Shown: in pieces, positions 54,120-62,707 of the stretch | Numbering within the stretch: position 1 is the first letter of the stretch | Layout: each line of letters begins with the position of its first letter | Source: Streptomyces morookaense | GTDB taxonomy: Bacteria > Actinomycetota > Actinomycetes > Streptomycetales > Streptomycetaceae | Assembly (NCBI RefSeq): GCF_013030945.1 | Contig: NZ_JABBXF010000010.1 | Location: 186,001-250,000 of the forward strand | Direction of reading: 5' to 3' | Length of the DNA: 64,000 nt | Program-made: the position numbers and the translations under genes | The notes under the pieces: model-generated | Database searches by the model: none | Seen by the model: only the letters and a program-made list of their open reading frames with translations | Told to the model about the DNA's origin: nothing

Positions 54120-56474
54120 TCATGGGGTAGCCGAACCACGCCTGCGCCTCCGGGCGTCGATGAGCATCTCCTGCACGTTCCTCAACGGCTGTCCGTCCCC
54201 GTCGGTGGCGTGCCGCGTCCAGTTGCCGTCCGCACCCAGGTGCCAGGAGGCGGTGCGGTCGGACACGCCCGCCTCCAGGAGGCGGCTGAGCGAGGCACGG
54301 TGGCCGGGATCGGTGACCCGGACGAGCGTCTCGATGCGCCGGTCGAGGTTGCGGTGCATCATGTCCGCGCTCCCGAGCCATACTTCCGGCTCCCCGCCGT
54401 TCCCGAAGGCGAACACGCGGGAGTGTTCCAGGAATCGTCCGAGGATGCTGCGCACCCGGATGTTCTCCGACAGGCCCACCACACCCGGCCGCAGGGCGCA
54501 GATGCCGCGGACCCAGATGTCCACGGGCACCCCGGCGCGGGCCGCGCGGTAGAGGGCGTCGATGACGGCCTCGTCGACCATCGAGTTGACCTTGATGCGG
54601 ATGGAGGCGGGCAGCCCGGCGCGGTGGTGGGCGACTTCCTTGGCGATGCGTTTGACCAGCCCGTCGCGCAGCGATCTGGGGGCGACCAGCAGCCGCCGGT
54701 AGGTCTCGCGCCGCGAGTAGCCGGACAGCCGGTTGAAGAGGTCGGAGAGGTCCGCGCCCACCTGCGGGTCGGCGGTGAGCAGGCCGAAGTCCTCGTACAG
54801 GCGGGCCGTCTTGGGGTGGTAGTTGCCGGTGCCGACGTGCGAGTAGCGGCGCAGCGTCTCGCCCTCCTGGCGGACCACCAGGGAGAGCTTGCAGTGCGTC
54901 TTGAGCCCGACGAGCCCGTAGACGACATGGCAGCCGGCCTCCTCCAGCTTGCGCGCCCACTTGATGTTGGCCTGTTCGTCGAAGCGCGCCTTGATCTCGA
55001 CGAGCACAAGTACTTGTTTGCCGGACTCGGCCGCGTCTATCAGAGCGTCCACGATGGGCGAGTCGCCGGACGTCCGGTACAGCGTCTGCTTGATGGCCAG
55101 GACGTCGGGGTCGGCGGCCGCCTGTTCGAGGAAGGCCTGGACGGAGGTGGAGAAGGAGTCGTACGGGTGGTGCAGCAGCACGTCGCGCTCGCGGAGGGCC
55201 GCGAAGATGTCGGGCGGGGAGGCGGACTCGACCTGGGCCAGGTCGCGGTGCGTACCGCCCACGAACTTCGGGTACTTGAGCTCCGGCCGGTCGAGCGCGG
55301 CGATGCCGAAGAGCGCGGTGAGGTCGAGCGGTCCGGGCAGCGGGTAGACCTCCGCGTCGGAGATCTTCAACTCGCGCACCAGCAGGTCCAGCACGTACGG
55401 GTCGATGGTCTCCTCGACCTCCAGCCGCACGGGCGGGCCGAAGCGGCGGCGCATGAGCTCCTTCTCCAGCGCCTGCAGGAGGTTCTCGGCGTCGTCCTCC
55501 TCGACCTCCAGGTCCTCGTTGCGCGTCACCCGGAACATGTGGTGCGCGAGCACCTCCATGCCGGGGAACAGTTCCTCCAGGTGCGCCGCTATGACGTCCT
55601 CCAGCGGGACGTAGCGCTGCGGCGAGGCCTCCAGGAAGCGCGAGAGCAGCGGCGGCACCTTCACCCGCGCGAAGTGCTCATGGCCGCTCACCGGGTTGCG
55701 GACGACCACGGCGAGGTTGAGCGAGAGACCGGAGATGTACGGGAACGGGTGCGCGGGATCGACGGCCAGCGGGGTCAGGACGGGGAAGATCTGCTGCCGG
55801 AAGAGCGTGAAGAGCCGCTCCTGCTCCTTCTCGGTCAGCTCGGGCCAGCGGATCAAGTGGATGCCCTGCTCGGCCAGTTCGGGGGCCACGTCCTGCTGGA
55901 AGCAGGCCGCGTGCCGGGCCATGAGCTCGCGCGAGCGGGTCCAGATGAGCTCCAGGACCTCGCGCGGCTGCAGCCCGGAGGCGGAGCGGGTGGCGACGCC
56001 GGTGGCGATGCGCCGCTTGAGGCCGGCGACGCGGACCATGAAGAACTCGTCGAGGTTGCTGGCGAAGATCGCCAGGAAGTTGGCGCGTTCCAGCAGCGGG
56101 GTGGCCGGATCCTCCGCCAGTTCCAGCACCCGCTCGTTGAACGCCAGCCAGCTGCGCTCCCGGTCCAGGAAGCGGCCCTCGGGCAGCGGGTCCTCCTCGG
56201 GACGGCGAGCCGCCACACCCTCCTCCGCGGGCTGCTCGCGCGCCTCGAACCCGTCGAACCCCTCCTCGAAGGTGTCGTCGTAGCGCACCTCGTACGCGTC
56301 CAGATCGACGTCGAGATCCGGCTCCAGGCCGGGCATGCCCGCGGAGTCGTCCGCCTGCGGGCGGTGGGCCGCGATGAACCCGACGGAGGGCTGCGGCCGT
56401 CCCGGACGGCCCCCCTGACCTTCCTGTTCGCCGTTCGGTCGGTCCTGTGCCGGAGCGCTGGAGGACTGGGTCAT
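54120..56474 (-). CDS. ppk: Polyphosphate kinase 1
   Basis: ATG 56474 gives 784 residues. A disordered acidic N-terminal 80 residues precede the PPK1 domains: [22 protein letters not shown] (N), the middle part, and a C-terminal pair of PLD-like domains with [10 protein letters not shown] (His phosphorylation site in KTHCK) and [20 protein letters not shown]. It polymerises the gamma phosphate of ATP reversibly. A possible PHO box lies upstream (GTTACCCGTGA then TTCACAAGCGG on the minus strand, 56593-56614), which would fit PhoP control known for ppk in streptomycetes. Confidence 0.95.
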   Translation of the reverse strand: MTQSSSAPAQDRPNGEQEGQGGRPGRPQPSVGFIAAHRPQADDSAGMPGLEPDLDVDLDAYEVRYDDTFEEGFDGFEAREQPAEEGVAARRPEEDPLPEGRFLDRERSWLAFNERVLELAEDPATPLLERANFLAIFASNLDEFFMVRVAGLKRRIATGVATRSASGLQPREVLELIWTRSRELMARHAACFQQDVAPELAEQGIHLIRWPELTEKEQERLFTLFRQQIFPVLTPLAVDPAHPFPYISGLSLNLAVVVRNPVSGHEHFARVKVPPLLSRFLEASPQRYVPLEDVIAAHLEELFPGMEVLAHHMFRVTRNEDLEVEEDDAENLLQALEKELMRRRFGPPVRLEVEETIDPYVLDLLVRELKISDAEVYPLPGPLDLTALFGIAALDRPELKYPKFVGGTHRDLAQVESASPPDIFAALRERDVLLHHPYDSFSTSVQAFLEQAAADPDVLAIKQTLYRTSGDSPIVDALIDAAESGKQVLVLVEIKARFDEQANIKWARKLEEAGCHVVYGLVGLKTHCKLSLVVRQEGETLRRYSHVGTGNYHPKTARLYEDFGLLTADPQVGADLSDLFNRLSGYSRRETYRRLLVAPRSLRDGLVKRIAKEVAHHRAGLPASIRIKVNSMVDEAVIDALYRAARAGVPVDIWVRGICALRPGVVGLSENIRVRSILGRFLEHSRVFAFGNGGEPEVWLGSADMMHRNLDRRIETLVRVTDPGHRASLSRLLEAGVSDRTASWHLGADGNWTRHATDGDGQPLRNVQEMLIDARRRRRGSATP

Positions 56475-56707
56475 ACCTTCATTGTTCCGCGCCGGCGGCA
56501 GGTCGGGCGCGCCGGAGAGGGGCGCCCCGGCGGCGCGGAGCCGTCTTGCGGGTGCGTGGGGCACGGCGGGCTGCATTCGGCAAGGCTCGCAACCGCTTGT
56601 GAATCACGGGTAACGCGCACATGGCGCGCAGGAAAGCGGGGCCCTACCCCGCGGCGACGGCCGCAGCACGGTGGTGGCCTGCACGGACGGCAGGTGCACA
56701 GACGGCT

Positions 56708-56746
56708 GCGCGGGCGCATGCACAGATCCTGTGCACGCGCCCGCGC
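56708..56746 (-). terminator. 18-bp hairpin with one mismatch, after the ABC permease gene
   Basis: GCGCGGGCGC and GCACAG arms pair across a 3-nt loop (ATC), 17 nt after the permease stop. It probably ends the GntR-ABC transcript before ppk. Confidence 0.8.
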
Positions 56747-56762
56747 AGGTCGGCCGGACGGC

Positions 56763-57770
56763 TCAGCGGTACATCCGGCGCAGCAGCCACACCGCACCGC
56801 CGGTGACGACCGCCGCGAGGACCACGGAGACACCCGCCTCGGCCCACTGGAGGGGCCAGAAGTGGCTGTACGGATGGAATTCGAGGTACCAGCCGGCGCC
56901 GTCGTGCCGGGCGAGGCACCCCTCCGGGGAGACATCGACGCCGCAATTGGGCTCCGCAATGTGCTCGCCCGTACGGGTGACGATGCCGCGCTCCAGCATC
57001 CAGGTGCGGTCCCGGATGAGCCCCGGCTGGGCCGCGGACAGCTGTGTCACCGGGCCGACCAGGTGCGCGCGCAGGTTGTCCAGCAGCTCACCGGCCAGCA
57101 CCAGGTAGCCGACCAGCGCGGCGCCCATGGCGGGGACCGCCCGCTTGACCAGCAGGCCCGCCAGCGCCCCGACGGCGATGCCCAGCAGCGCGTGCGCGAC
57201 GGGCGCGGCGCCCAGGGTGTCGAACGAGTGGTACCAGGCCTGGCCGGGCAGCAGCACCTCCGGCACGGCCTGCCAGGCCCATGTGTAGGCCACCGACAGC
57301 AGCGAACCGCCGGCCAGCACGGCCACGGCCGGCACGGACAGCTTCACCGCGAACCAGCGCAGCGGCGAGACGGACTGCGTCCAGGCGAGCTTGTACGTAC
57401 CGCTCTCCAGCTCGCGCGCGACCACCGGCCCGGCGACGAACATGCCCGCGATCGGCGGCAGCAGCATCAGCGGGTAGCCGAGGTAGTGCAGCAGGTCACC
57501 GGCCGTGCGCCGGAAGTAGTCCACCGTGGCCTGGGCGGTCGGGCATTCGGTGGAGGTGATGCAGGCGTCCCGGATGGCGCGGCTGTCGATGAAGTCGTCC
57601 ATCCCGAAGCGCAGCCACACCAGGCCGACGACGAGCGCGGCGAGCGCGCTCGCCGCGCACCAGGCGGTGACGCGGTGCTGCCGCAGGACGAGCCAGGGCA
57701 GCCCGCGCAGCCCGGCACGGGGGCGGGCGCCGGCGGGCGCGGCGGCGAGGGGGGTTGCGGTGGCCGTCAT
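56763..57770 (-). CDS. ABC-2 type permease
   Basis: The 335-residue protein has about six membrane segments. A WLVLRQHRVTAWCAASALAALVVGLVWLRFG start and a two-Cys outer loop (DACITSTECPTAQ) are seen. GPVVARELESGTYKLAWTQSVSPLRWFAVKL is the cytoplasmic coupling helix, and a large outer loop before the last segment has two more Cys. It starts 4 nt inside the ATPase gene. With the ATPase it forms a YtrA-regulated exporter of unknown substrate; many are induced by cell-wall antibiotics. Confidence 0.88.
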   Translation of the reverse strand: MTATATPLAAAPAGARPRAGLRGLPWLVLRQHRVTAWCAASALAALVVGLVWLRFGMDDFIDSRAIRDACITSTECPTAQATVDYFRRTAGDLLHYLGYPLMLLPPIAGMFVAGPVVARELESGTYKLAWTQSVSPLRWFAVKLSVPAVAVLAGGSLLSVAYTWAWQAVPEVLLPGQAWYHSFDTLGAAPVAHALLGIAVGALAGLLVKRAVPAMGAALVGYLVLAGELLDNLRAHLVGPVTQLSAAQPGLIRDRTWMLERGIVTRTGEHIAEPNCGVDVSPEGCLARHDGAGWYLEFHPYSHFWPLQWAEAGVSVVLAAVVTGGAVWLLRRMYR

Positions 57771-58717
57771 ACCGCCTCCTTCGGTGCGGGAACGTTCATG
57801 CGCGGTTCGGCGCCCGGGGTGAGCAGGGGCGGGGCGTCCGGGGACCGCAGGTGGGCGAGGAGGAGCTCCTCCAGGGACGGTTCGGCGACCTCCCACTCCC
57901 CCGCGACCGGCCCGTCGGTGCGCAGCAGCGCCGTGATCTGCCGCCCCGTCACACGCGACTCGACGACCGTGTGCCCGGTGAACTCCCGCGGCAGGCCCTC
58001 GGCTTCGTGCCGCCCCATGACGAGCGAGTGCACGGAGAGCAGGTCCTCCACCTCGCCCGCGAGCCGGATCCGGCCGTCCGCGACCAGCAACAGGTAGTCG
58101 CAGACGCCGTCGAGCTCGGCCAGCACGTGCGAGGCCATCACGACGGTGGTGGCGTGCTCGGCGGCCGCGGACATCAGCTCGGCCGTCATCTCGTGCCGCA
58201 CCAGCGGGTCGAGGTCGCTCAACGGCTCGTCCAGGAGCAGGAGTTCGGGACGCTTGCCGAGAGCGAGAGCGAGGGCGACGCGGGTGCGCTGGCCGCCGGA
58301 GAGCGAACCGATGCGGGCCGCCGGCGGCAGGTCCCCCGCGGCCACGATCCGCTCGGCCGTCGCCCAGTCCCAGGTGGCGGGGTTGAGCTCCTCCCCCACG
58401 CGCAGGGTCTCGCCGACCGTGAGGTGCGGGTAGAGCGGCTTGTCCTGCGCGACGTAGCCGATACGGGGCCGGGCGGCCCGGTCGGACGGCCGCGCGCCGC
58501 CGAACACGTGCAGGGCGCCGGTGGTGGGCCTGCGCAGCCCCGCGGCCAGCGACAGCAGCGTCGACTTGCCCGCGCCGTTGGGCCCAACCAGGGCGCAGAT
58601 CCGCCCGGCGGGAATGCGGAAGGAGCAGTCGCGCAGCGCCCAGCCGCGCCGGTGCTCCACCCCCAGACCGGCCGCCTCCAGGGCGGTCCGGTCCGGCAGG
58701 TACGTCAGGTCGGTCAT
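57767..58717 (-). CDS. ABC transporter ATP-binding protein
   Basis: The 316-residue protein has Walker A GPNGAGKS (about 44-51), Q-loop YVAQDKPLYPHLTV, signature SLSGGQRTRVAL (about 138), Walker B ELLLLDEPLSDLDPL and H-loop VMASHVLAEL. A C-terminal regulatory part (about 225-316) follows. Coupled by 4-nt overlaps to the regulator upstream and the permease downstream. Confidence 0.92.
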   Translation of the reverse strand: MTDLTYLPDRTALEAAGLGVEHRRGWALRDCSFRIPAGRICALVGPNGAGKSTLLSLAAGLRRPTTGALHVFGGARPSDRAARPRIGYVAQDKPLYPHLTVGETLRVGEELNPATWDWATAERIVAAGDLPPAARIGSLSGGQRTRVALALALGKRPELLLLDEPLSDLDPLVRHEMTAELMSAAAEHATTVVMASHVLAELDGVCDYLLLVADGRIRLAGEVEDLLSVHSLVMGRHEAEGLPREFTGHTVVESRVTGRQITALLRTDGPVAGEWEVAEPSLEELLLAHLRSPDAPPLLTPGAEPRMNVPAPKEAV

Positions 58718-59133
58718 CCGGTTCCGGTCCCCTCGCTCGGACGCCGCGCGGGGTCCCCGAAGTGCTCGTCCAGGACGGAGGCGACCAGTGCGGCCACGTC
58801 CTCCCGGTCGAGCCCGGCCGCGCGGGCGCGTTGCGTCCAGTCGGCCAGCTCGCCGCGCAACGGCGAGTCCGCACCGGCCCCCGGCCGTGCCAACGACCGC
58901 CGCACGAAGGTCCCGAGCCCCGGCCGCGCCTCGACGAGCCCCTCGCGGTCGAGCTCGCGGTACGCCTTCAGCACGGTGTTGGGGTTGATGGCCGTCGCGG
59001 CCACGACCTCTTTGGCGGTGGGCAGCTTGTCGCCGGGCGCGAGCAGGCCGAGACGCAAGGCCTGCTTGACCTGCTGGACGATCTGCAGGTACGTGGCGAC
59101 GCCGGTGCGCCGGTCGATGCGGAAGTCGACCAC
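58714..59133 (-). CDS. YtrA-subfamily GntR transcriptional regulator
   Basis: GTG 59133 gives 139 residues. The winged helix (about 5-75) reads GVATYLQIVQQVKQALRLGLLAPGDKLPTAKEVVAATAINPNTVLKAYRELDREGLVEARPGLGTFV. A short C-terminal helix pair replaces a ligand domain, the mark of the YtrA subfamily that controls ABC exporters. It heads the operon and should repress it from the palindrome lying 4 bp upstream of its start. Confidence 0.92.
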   Translation of the reverse strand: MVDFRIDRRTGVATYLQIVQQVKQALRLGLLAPGDKLPTAKEVVAATAINPNTVLKAYRELDREGLVEARPGLGTFVRRSLARPGAGADSPLRGELADWTQRARAAGLDREDVAALVASVLDEHFGDPARRPSEGTGTG

Positions 59134-59137
59134 CGGA

Positions 59138-59177
59138 GCATCACCCTTTCACTACTTGATTAGTGAAAGGGTGATGC
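59138..59177. promoter_or_regulatory. 17-bp perfect palindrome, YtrA-type operator
   Basis: GCATCACCCTTTCACTA-CTTGAT-complement. The inner ACTA-N6-TAGT is the GntR half-site pair. The arm next to the gene contains the ribosome site of the regulator, so the same sequence may also fold in the mRNA. Confidence 0.88.
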
Positions 59178-59221
59178 AGGGGCCGAGCCACTGTCAAGGC
59201 GAGGGTCCCGGGGCGCCCGCC

Positions 59222-60145
59222 TCAGCTCTCCGTCCGGTACATCAGATCCGTCTCGTGCGTCACGAACCCCAGCCGCTCGTACACCGCCACCGCCGCCGCG
59301 TTGTCGGCGTCGACGTACAGCATCGCCGTCGGCAGCCCCCGCGCCGCCAGGTGCCGCAGGCCCACCACCGTCAGGGCCTTGCCCAGGCCGCCGCCCTGGG
59401 CGCCCGGGCGGACGCCCAGCACGTACACCTCGCCCAGGCCCTCGTCCGCGTGCACCTTCGTCCAGTGGAAGCCGACGATCGCCCCCTCGCGCTCGGCGAG
59501 GAAAAAGCCCTCCGGGTCGAACCACGACGCCGCCTTGCGGTCGTCCAGGTCCCGCTGCGTCAGCGAACCCTGCTCCGGGTGGTGGGCGAAAGCGGCCGCG
59601 TTCACCGCCAGCCACTCGGCATCGTCCGCCCCCGGCCGGAACGCCCGTACCGTCACCCCCTCCGGGAACACCGGCTCCGGCAGGTCCAGGCCCTCCAACG
59701 GCCGCCGCATCTGCCGCAGCTCGCGGAACAGGCTCATGCCCAGCACCTGCGCCAGGTGCCGCGCCGCGGGGTGCCCGCCGTGCGCCCACACGCGCAGCCG
59801 CTTGCCCGACTCCTGCAGCAACGCACTGCCCAGCGCCCGCCCGTGCCCCCGGCCCCGGTGCGCCGGGTGCACCACGAACTCGCCCGCCGGCGCCTCCACC
59901 GGGTCGCTCTCCTCCAGCTGCCCGTATCCCACGAACTCCCCGGCCACGTCCCGCACCAGAACGTGGCGCACGCCCTCGCGCCGCCCCTTGAGCTGCAGAC
60001 GCCCCTGTTCGGAGACGGCCGGCTGGCCGTCCTCGGCCGCAGCCGCGGCCACCATGTCCAGGACGTCGCGCATCTGTTCGTCCGTCAGCTCGTCCAGCAC
60101 CACGATCCGGCGCTGCCCGCTCACGTCATTCACCACGTTGCTCAT
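59222..60145 (-). CDS. mshD: Mycothiol synthase MshD
   Basis: ATG 60145 gives 307 residues in two GNAT domains. The first has EFVVHPAHRGRGHGRALGSALL (near 90-110) and the second EVYVLGVRPGAQGGGLGKALTVVGLRHL (near 235-262), with the ending LYVDADNAAAVAVYERLGFVTHETDLMY. MshD acetylates Cys-GlcN-Ins with acetyl-CoA to finish mycothiol. With mshA in the same window, two of four mycothiol steps are present. Confidence 0.93.
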   Translation of the reverse strand: MSNVVNDVSGQRRIVVLDELTDEQMRDVLDMVAAAAAEDGQPAVSEQGRLQLKGRREGVRHVLVRDVAGEFVGYGQLEESDPVEAPAGEFVVHPAHRGRGHGRALGSALLQESGKRLRVWAHGGHPAARHLAQVLGMSLFRELRQMRRPLEGLDLPEPVFPEGVTVRAFRPGADDAEWLAVNAAAFAHHPEQGSLTQRDLDDRKAASWFDPEGFFLAEREGAIVGFHWTKVHADEGLGEVYVLGVRPGAQGGGLGKALTVVGLRHLAARGLPTAMLYVDADNAAAVAVYERLGFVTHETDLMYRTES

Positions 60146-60227
60146 GGCCCCGAGCCTACGAGCCCGCGGCGGCCGACCGTATGCTGCGGCCGACCTGCCA
60201 AACCCCACCACCCACAAAGGGGAACTC

Positions 60228-62054
60228 ATGTCAGCGAAGCCGCCGATACGGCGACTCGCCCGCCGGCTGACCACCGCGACAGCCCTGCTCGCCGCGACGG
60301 CCGGTGTCCTGTCCACGGCCGCCGCCCCCGCGAGCGCCCACGACCGCGGCCCCGGGAACGGCCACCGGCACGACCGGACGGTCGACGTCCAGATGCTCTC
60401 GTTCAACGACTTCCACGGAAACCTGGAGCCCCCGCAGGGCTCCTCCGGCACCGTGACCGAGGCCGAGCCGGACGGCACGAAGAAGGTCGTCCCGGCGGGC
60501 GGCATGGAGTACCTGGCCAGTTCGCTGCGCTCGGCCCGCAAGGGCCACGAGTACTCCGTCACCGCGGCAGCGGGCGACCTCATAGGCGCCAGCCCGCTGA
60601 TGTCCGGCCTCTTCCACGACGAGCCGACCATCGAGGCGATGAACAAGCTCGGCCTCGACGTCACCTCCGTGGGCAACCACGAGTTCGACGAGGGCCGCGC
60701 CGAACTGACCCGCATGCAGAAGGGCGGCTGCCACCCCAAGGACGGCTGCTACGAGAAGGGCCGGAAGTTCCGCGGCGCGGACTTCCCGTACCTCGCCGCC
60801 AACGTCACCGACGAGAAGACCGGCAAGCCCATCCTCAAGCCGTACACGGTGTGGAAGCACAAGGGCGTGAAGATCGGCTTCATCGGCGTCACGCTCAAGG
60901 GCACCCCCGACGTCGTCACCGCCGAGGGCGTCAAGGGCCTCAAGTTCGGCGACGAGGTCCAGACGATCAACAAGTACGCGGACGAACTCAACCGCCAGGG
61001 CGTCAAGGCGATCGTCGCCCTCGTCCACGAGGGCGGCTACCCCGCCTCCGGCGCGTACAACTACAACTGCGACACCCCCGGTGCGGGCGCCGGCATCTCC
61101 GGCCCGATCGTCGACATCGCGAAGCACGTCACCCCGAAGGTCGCCGCCCTCGTCACCGGCCACACGCACGCGGCCTACAGCTGCACCATCCCCGACCCGT
61201 CGGGCGCACCGCGCACCGTGACGTCGGCCGCCTCCTTCGGCCGCCTGTACACGGACACCACGCTGACGTACGACCTGCGCACGAACAACATCGTCCGGAC
61301 CGCCGTCAAGGCCCCGCACGCCGTCAACCACGTGGTCAGCCGGCAGCAGCCGAAGGCCAAGGACATGACGAAGCTGATCGACCGGTGGAACAAGCTGGCC
61401 GCTCCCGTGGCCGACAAGCCGGTCGGCTACATCTCCGCCGACATCAACGGCCGGGGAGCCGCGGGCGACGGCGAGGAACCGCTCGGTGACGTCATCACCG
61501 ACGCACAACTGGAGGCCCTGTCGCCGGCCGCCAAGGGCGGCGCCCAGATCGCCTTCATGAACCCCGGCGGCATCCGCTCCGACCTCGCCTACAAGGCCTC
61601 CGGCAGCGAGGGCGACGGAGTCGTCACCTACGGCGAGGCATTCACCGTCCAGCCGTTCACCAACATGATGCAGGTGAAGACCCTGACCGGCGCACAGGTC
61701 ATCAAGGTGCTGCAGCAGCAGGTCACCGGCCCCAACGAGGCCGAGCCGAAGGTCCTCCAGGTGAGCAACGGCCTGACGTACACGCTCGACCTGACGAAGA
61801 AGGGCGCCGACCGCATCGTCACGTCCTCCGTGAAGCTGAACGGTGCGCCGATCGACCCGGCGAAGACCTACCGTGTCGCCGCCAACGAGTTCCTCATGGG
61901 CGGCGGCGACGGCTTCCCGGTCTTCAAGGAGGGCACCGACAAGCTGGTCGGCCCGTCCGACCTGGACGTGTTCGTCGCCTACCTGACGGCGCACTCGTCG
62001 AAGGCCGCACCGCTGGCGCCGCCGAAGGCGGACCGCATCACGGTCATCAAGTAG
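60228..62054 (+). CDS. Secreted bifunctional metallophosphatase/5'-nucleotidase
   Basis: ATG 60228 behind AAAGGGG gives 608 residues. The signal peptide (about 1-37) has RRLARRLTTATALLAATAGV, possibly Tat-type. The catalytic domain has LSFNDFHGNLEP (Asp and His ligands), AGDLIGASPL, VTSVGNHEFDEG, ALVHEGGYP and VTGHTHAAYSC. The C-terminal 5_nucleotid_C domain (about 405-590) carries FMNPGGIRSDLAY, TYGEAFTVQPFTNMM and MGGGDGFPVF for nucleotide binding. It should dephosphorylate nucleotides outside the cell for phosphate recovery. Confidence 0.95.
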   Translation: MSAKPPIRRLARRLTTATALLAATAGVLSTAAAPASAHDRGPGNGHRHDRTVDVQMLSFNDFHGNLEPPQGSSGTVTEAEPDGTKKVVPAGGMEYLASSLRSARKGHEYSVTAAAGDLIGASPLMSGLFHDEPTIEAMNKLGLDVTSVGNHEFDEGRAELTRMQKGGCHPKDGCYEKGRKFRGADFPYLAANVTDEKTGKPILKPYTVWKHKGVKIGFIGVTLKGTPDVVTAEGVKGLKFGDEVQTINKYADELNRQGVKAIVALVHEGGYPASGAYNYNCDTPGAGAGISGPIVDIAKHVTPKVAALVTGHTHAAYSCTIPDPSGAPRTVTSAASFGRLYTDTTLTYDLRTNNIVRTAVKAPHAVNHVVSRQQPKAKDMTKLIDRWNKLAAPVADKPVGYISADINGRGAAGDGEEPLGDVITDAQLEALSPAAKGGAQIAFMNPGGIRSDLAYKASGSEGDGVVTYGEAFTVQPFTNMMQVKTLTGAQVIKVLQQQVTGPNEAEPKVLQVSNGLTYTLDLTKKGADRIVTSSVKLNGAPIDPAKTYRVAANEFLMGGGDGFPVFKEGTDKLVGPSDLDVFVAYLTAHSSKAAPLAPPKADRITVIK

Positions 62055-62128
62055 GCGGTTCCCAGGGCCGCGTGACGGCGCGCGGGCGCGTGGCGCGGCG
62101 CGTGAGTGCGCGGCGGGAATGAGCGGTT

Positions 62129-62174
62129 CCGAGGGGCGGTAGATCCGGGGACGGATCCACCGCCCCTCGGTTTT
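62129..62174 (+). terminator. Hairpin followed by U-tract, directly before a start codon
   Basis: CCGAGGGGCGGT pairs with ACCGCCCCTCGG and the stem continues through GATCC/GGATC with one mismatch; TTTT follows. The U-tract runs straight into the GGAGGAG ribosome site of the next gene. Confidence 0.8.
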
Positions 62175-62184
62175 GGAGGAGTTC

Positions 62185-62400
62185 ATGAAGAAGCAGGTGC
62201 AGCGTGCCCTGGCGACGGCTGCAGCCACGGCCGTACTGGCGCTGACGGGCGGCGTGTTGGCGACGCCGGCCGCGGCGGCGGATGCGGACGTGGATGTGCT
62301 CGGGGGGACGGCCACGGCCGTACTGGACGGTGTCTTGCGCATCACGGCCCTCGACGCCCCGCTCGTCGACGCCCCCAACCCGATCGCGGGCGCCCTCTGA
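62185..62400 (+). CDS. Small secreted protein
   Basis: ATG 62185, 5 nt after GGAGGAG, gives 71 residues (TTG 62173 is possible but less likely). KKQVQRALATAAATAVLALTG and ATPAAAA form a signal peptide cut near residue 30. The mature 40 residues are hydrophobic and acidic (DADVDVLGGTATAVLDGVLR, then ALDAPLVDAPNPIAGAL), with no Cys. Size and composition recall small cell-surface proteins, but it matches neither chaplins nor rodlins clearly. Function unknown. Confidence 0.72.
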   Translation: MKKQVQRALATAAATAVLALTGGVLATPAAAADADVDVLGGTATAVLDGVLRITALDAPLVDAPNPIAGAL

Positions 62401-62707
62401 CCGTTCGTCGTCCGCCAGCGCAAATCGTCACCCTCGGCAGCGTGTCGTGAAGATTCGCGCTGGCGCAACCTGCACAGCCGTCGCGTGGTCGTCGCGATTC
62501 CCCCGAAACCCCCGAGCTTCTGCCATGAGGTACACGTTACGGCCACATTCCGCGGGAAAGGCGGAACCCTGGCACAACAGGTACCAAGACTCGCGTTCGA
62601 GACATCGCCCGAATACGTGCCGTTTCCCCAACGGCTGGAAGAGGTAAGGCGTTTGTTAACGTACCGGCAGTAGCCCTTGCGTCCGAGGGCCGCACGCATG
62701 GTGGGAT
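62401..62707. other. 307-bp intergenic region, less GC-rich than its surroundings
   Basis: No gene is convincing. Short frames exist on both strands (62485-62673 plus, 62428-62631 minus) without ribosome sites. TTCCGC-N7-GCGGAA at 62548-62566 is a small inverted repeat. GTTAACG near 62656 and the mixed composition suggest a regulatory leader for the following gene. Confidence 0.4.

Noticed and set aside
54048-58097. Open frame of 1349 codons on the plus strand
   Set aside because: It is antisense to ppk, the ABC permease and the ATPase, all with strong motifs. High GC keeps antisense frames open; composition is Gly/Arg/Val-rich without domains.
57755-61489. Open frame of 1244 codons on the plus strand
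   Set aside because: It runs antisense to the ABC ATPase, GntR and mshD genes and then out of frame through the 5'-nucleotidase gene; no motif or ribosome site.
62485-62673. A 62-codon gene in the 307-bp gap before the DUF2993 gene
   Set aside because: No ribosome site, no recognisable fold, and an equally long frame exists on the other strand.
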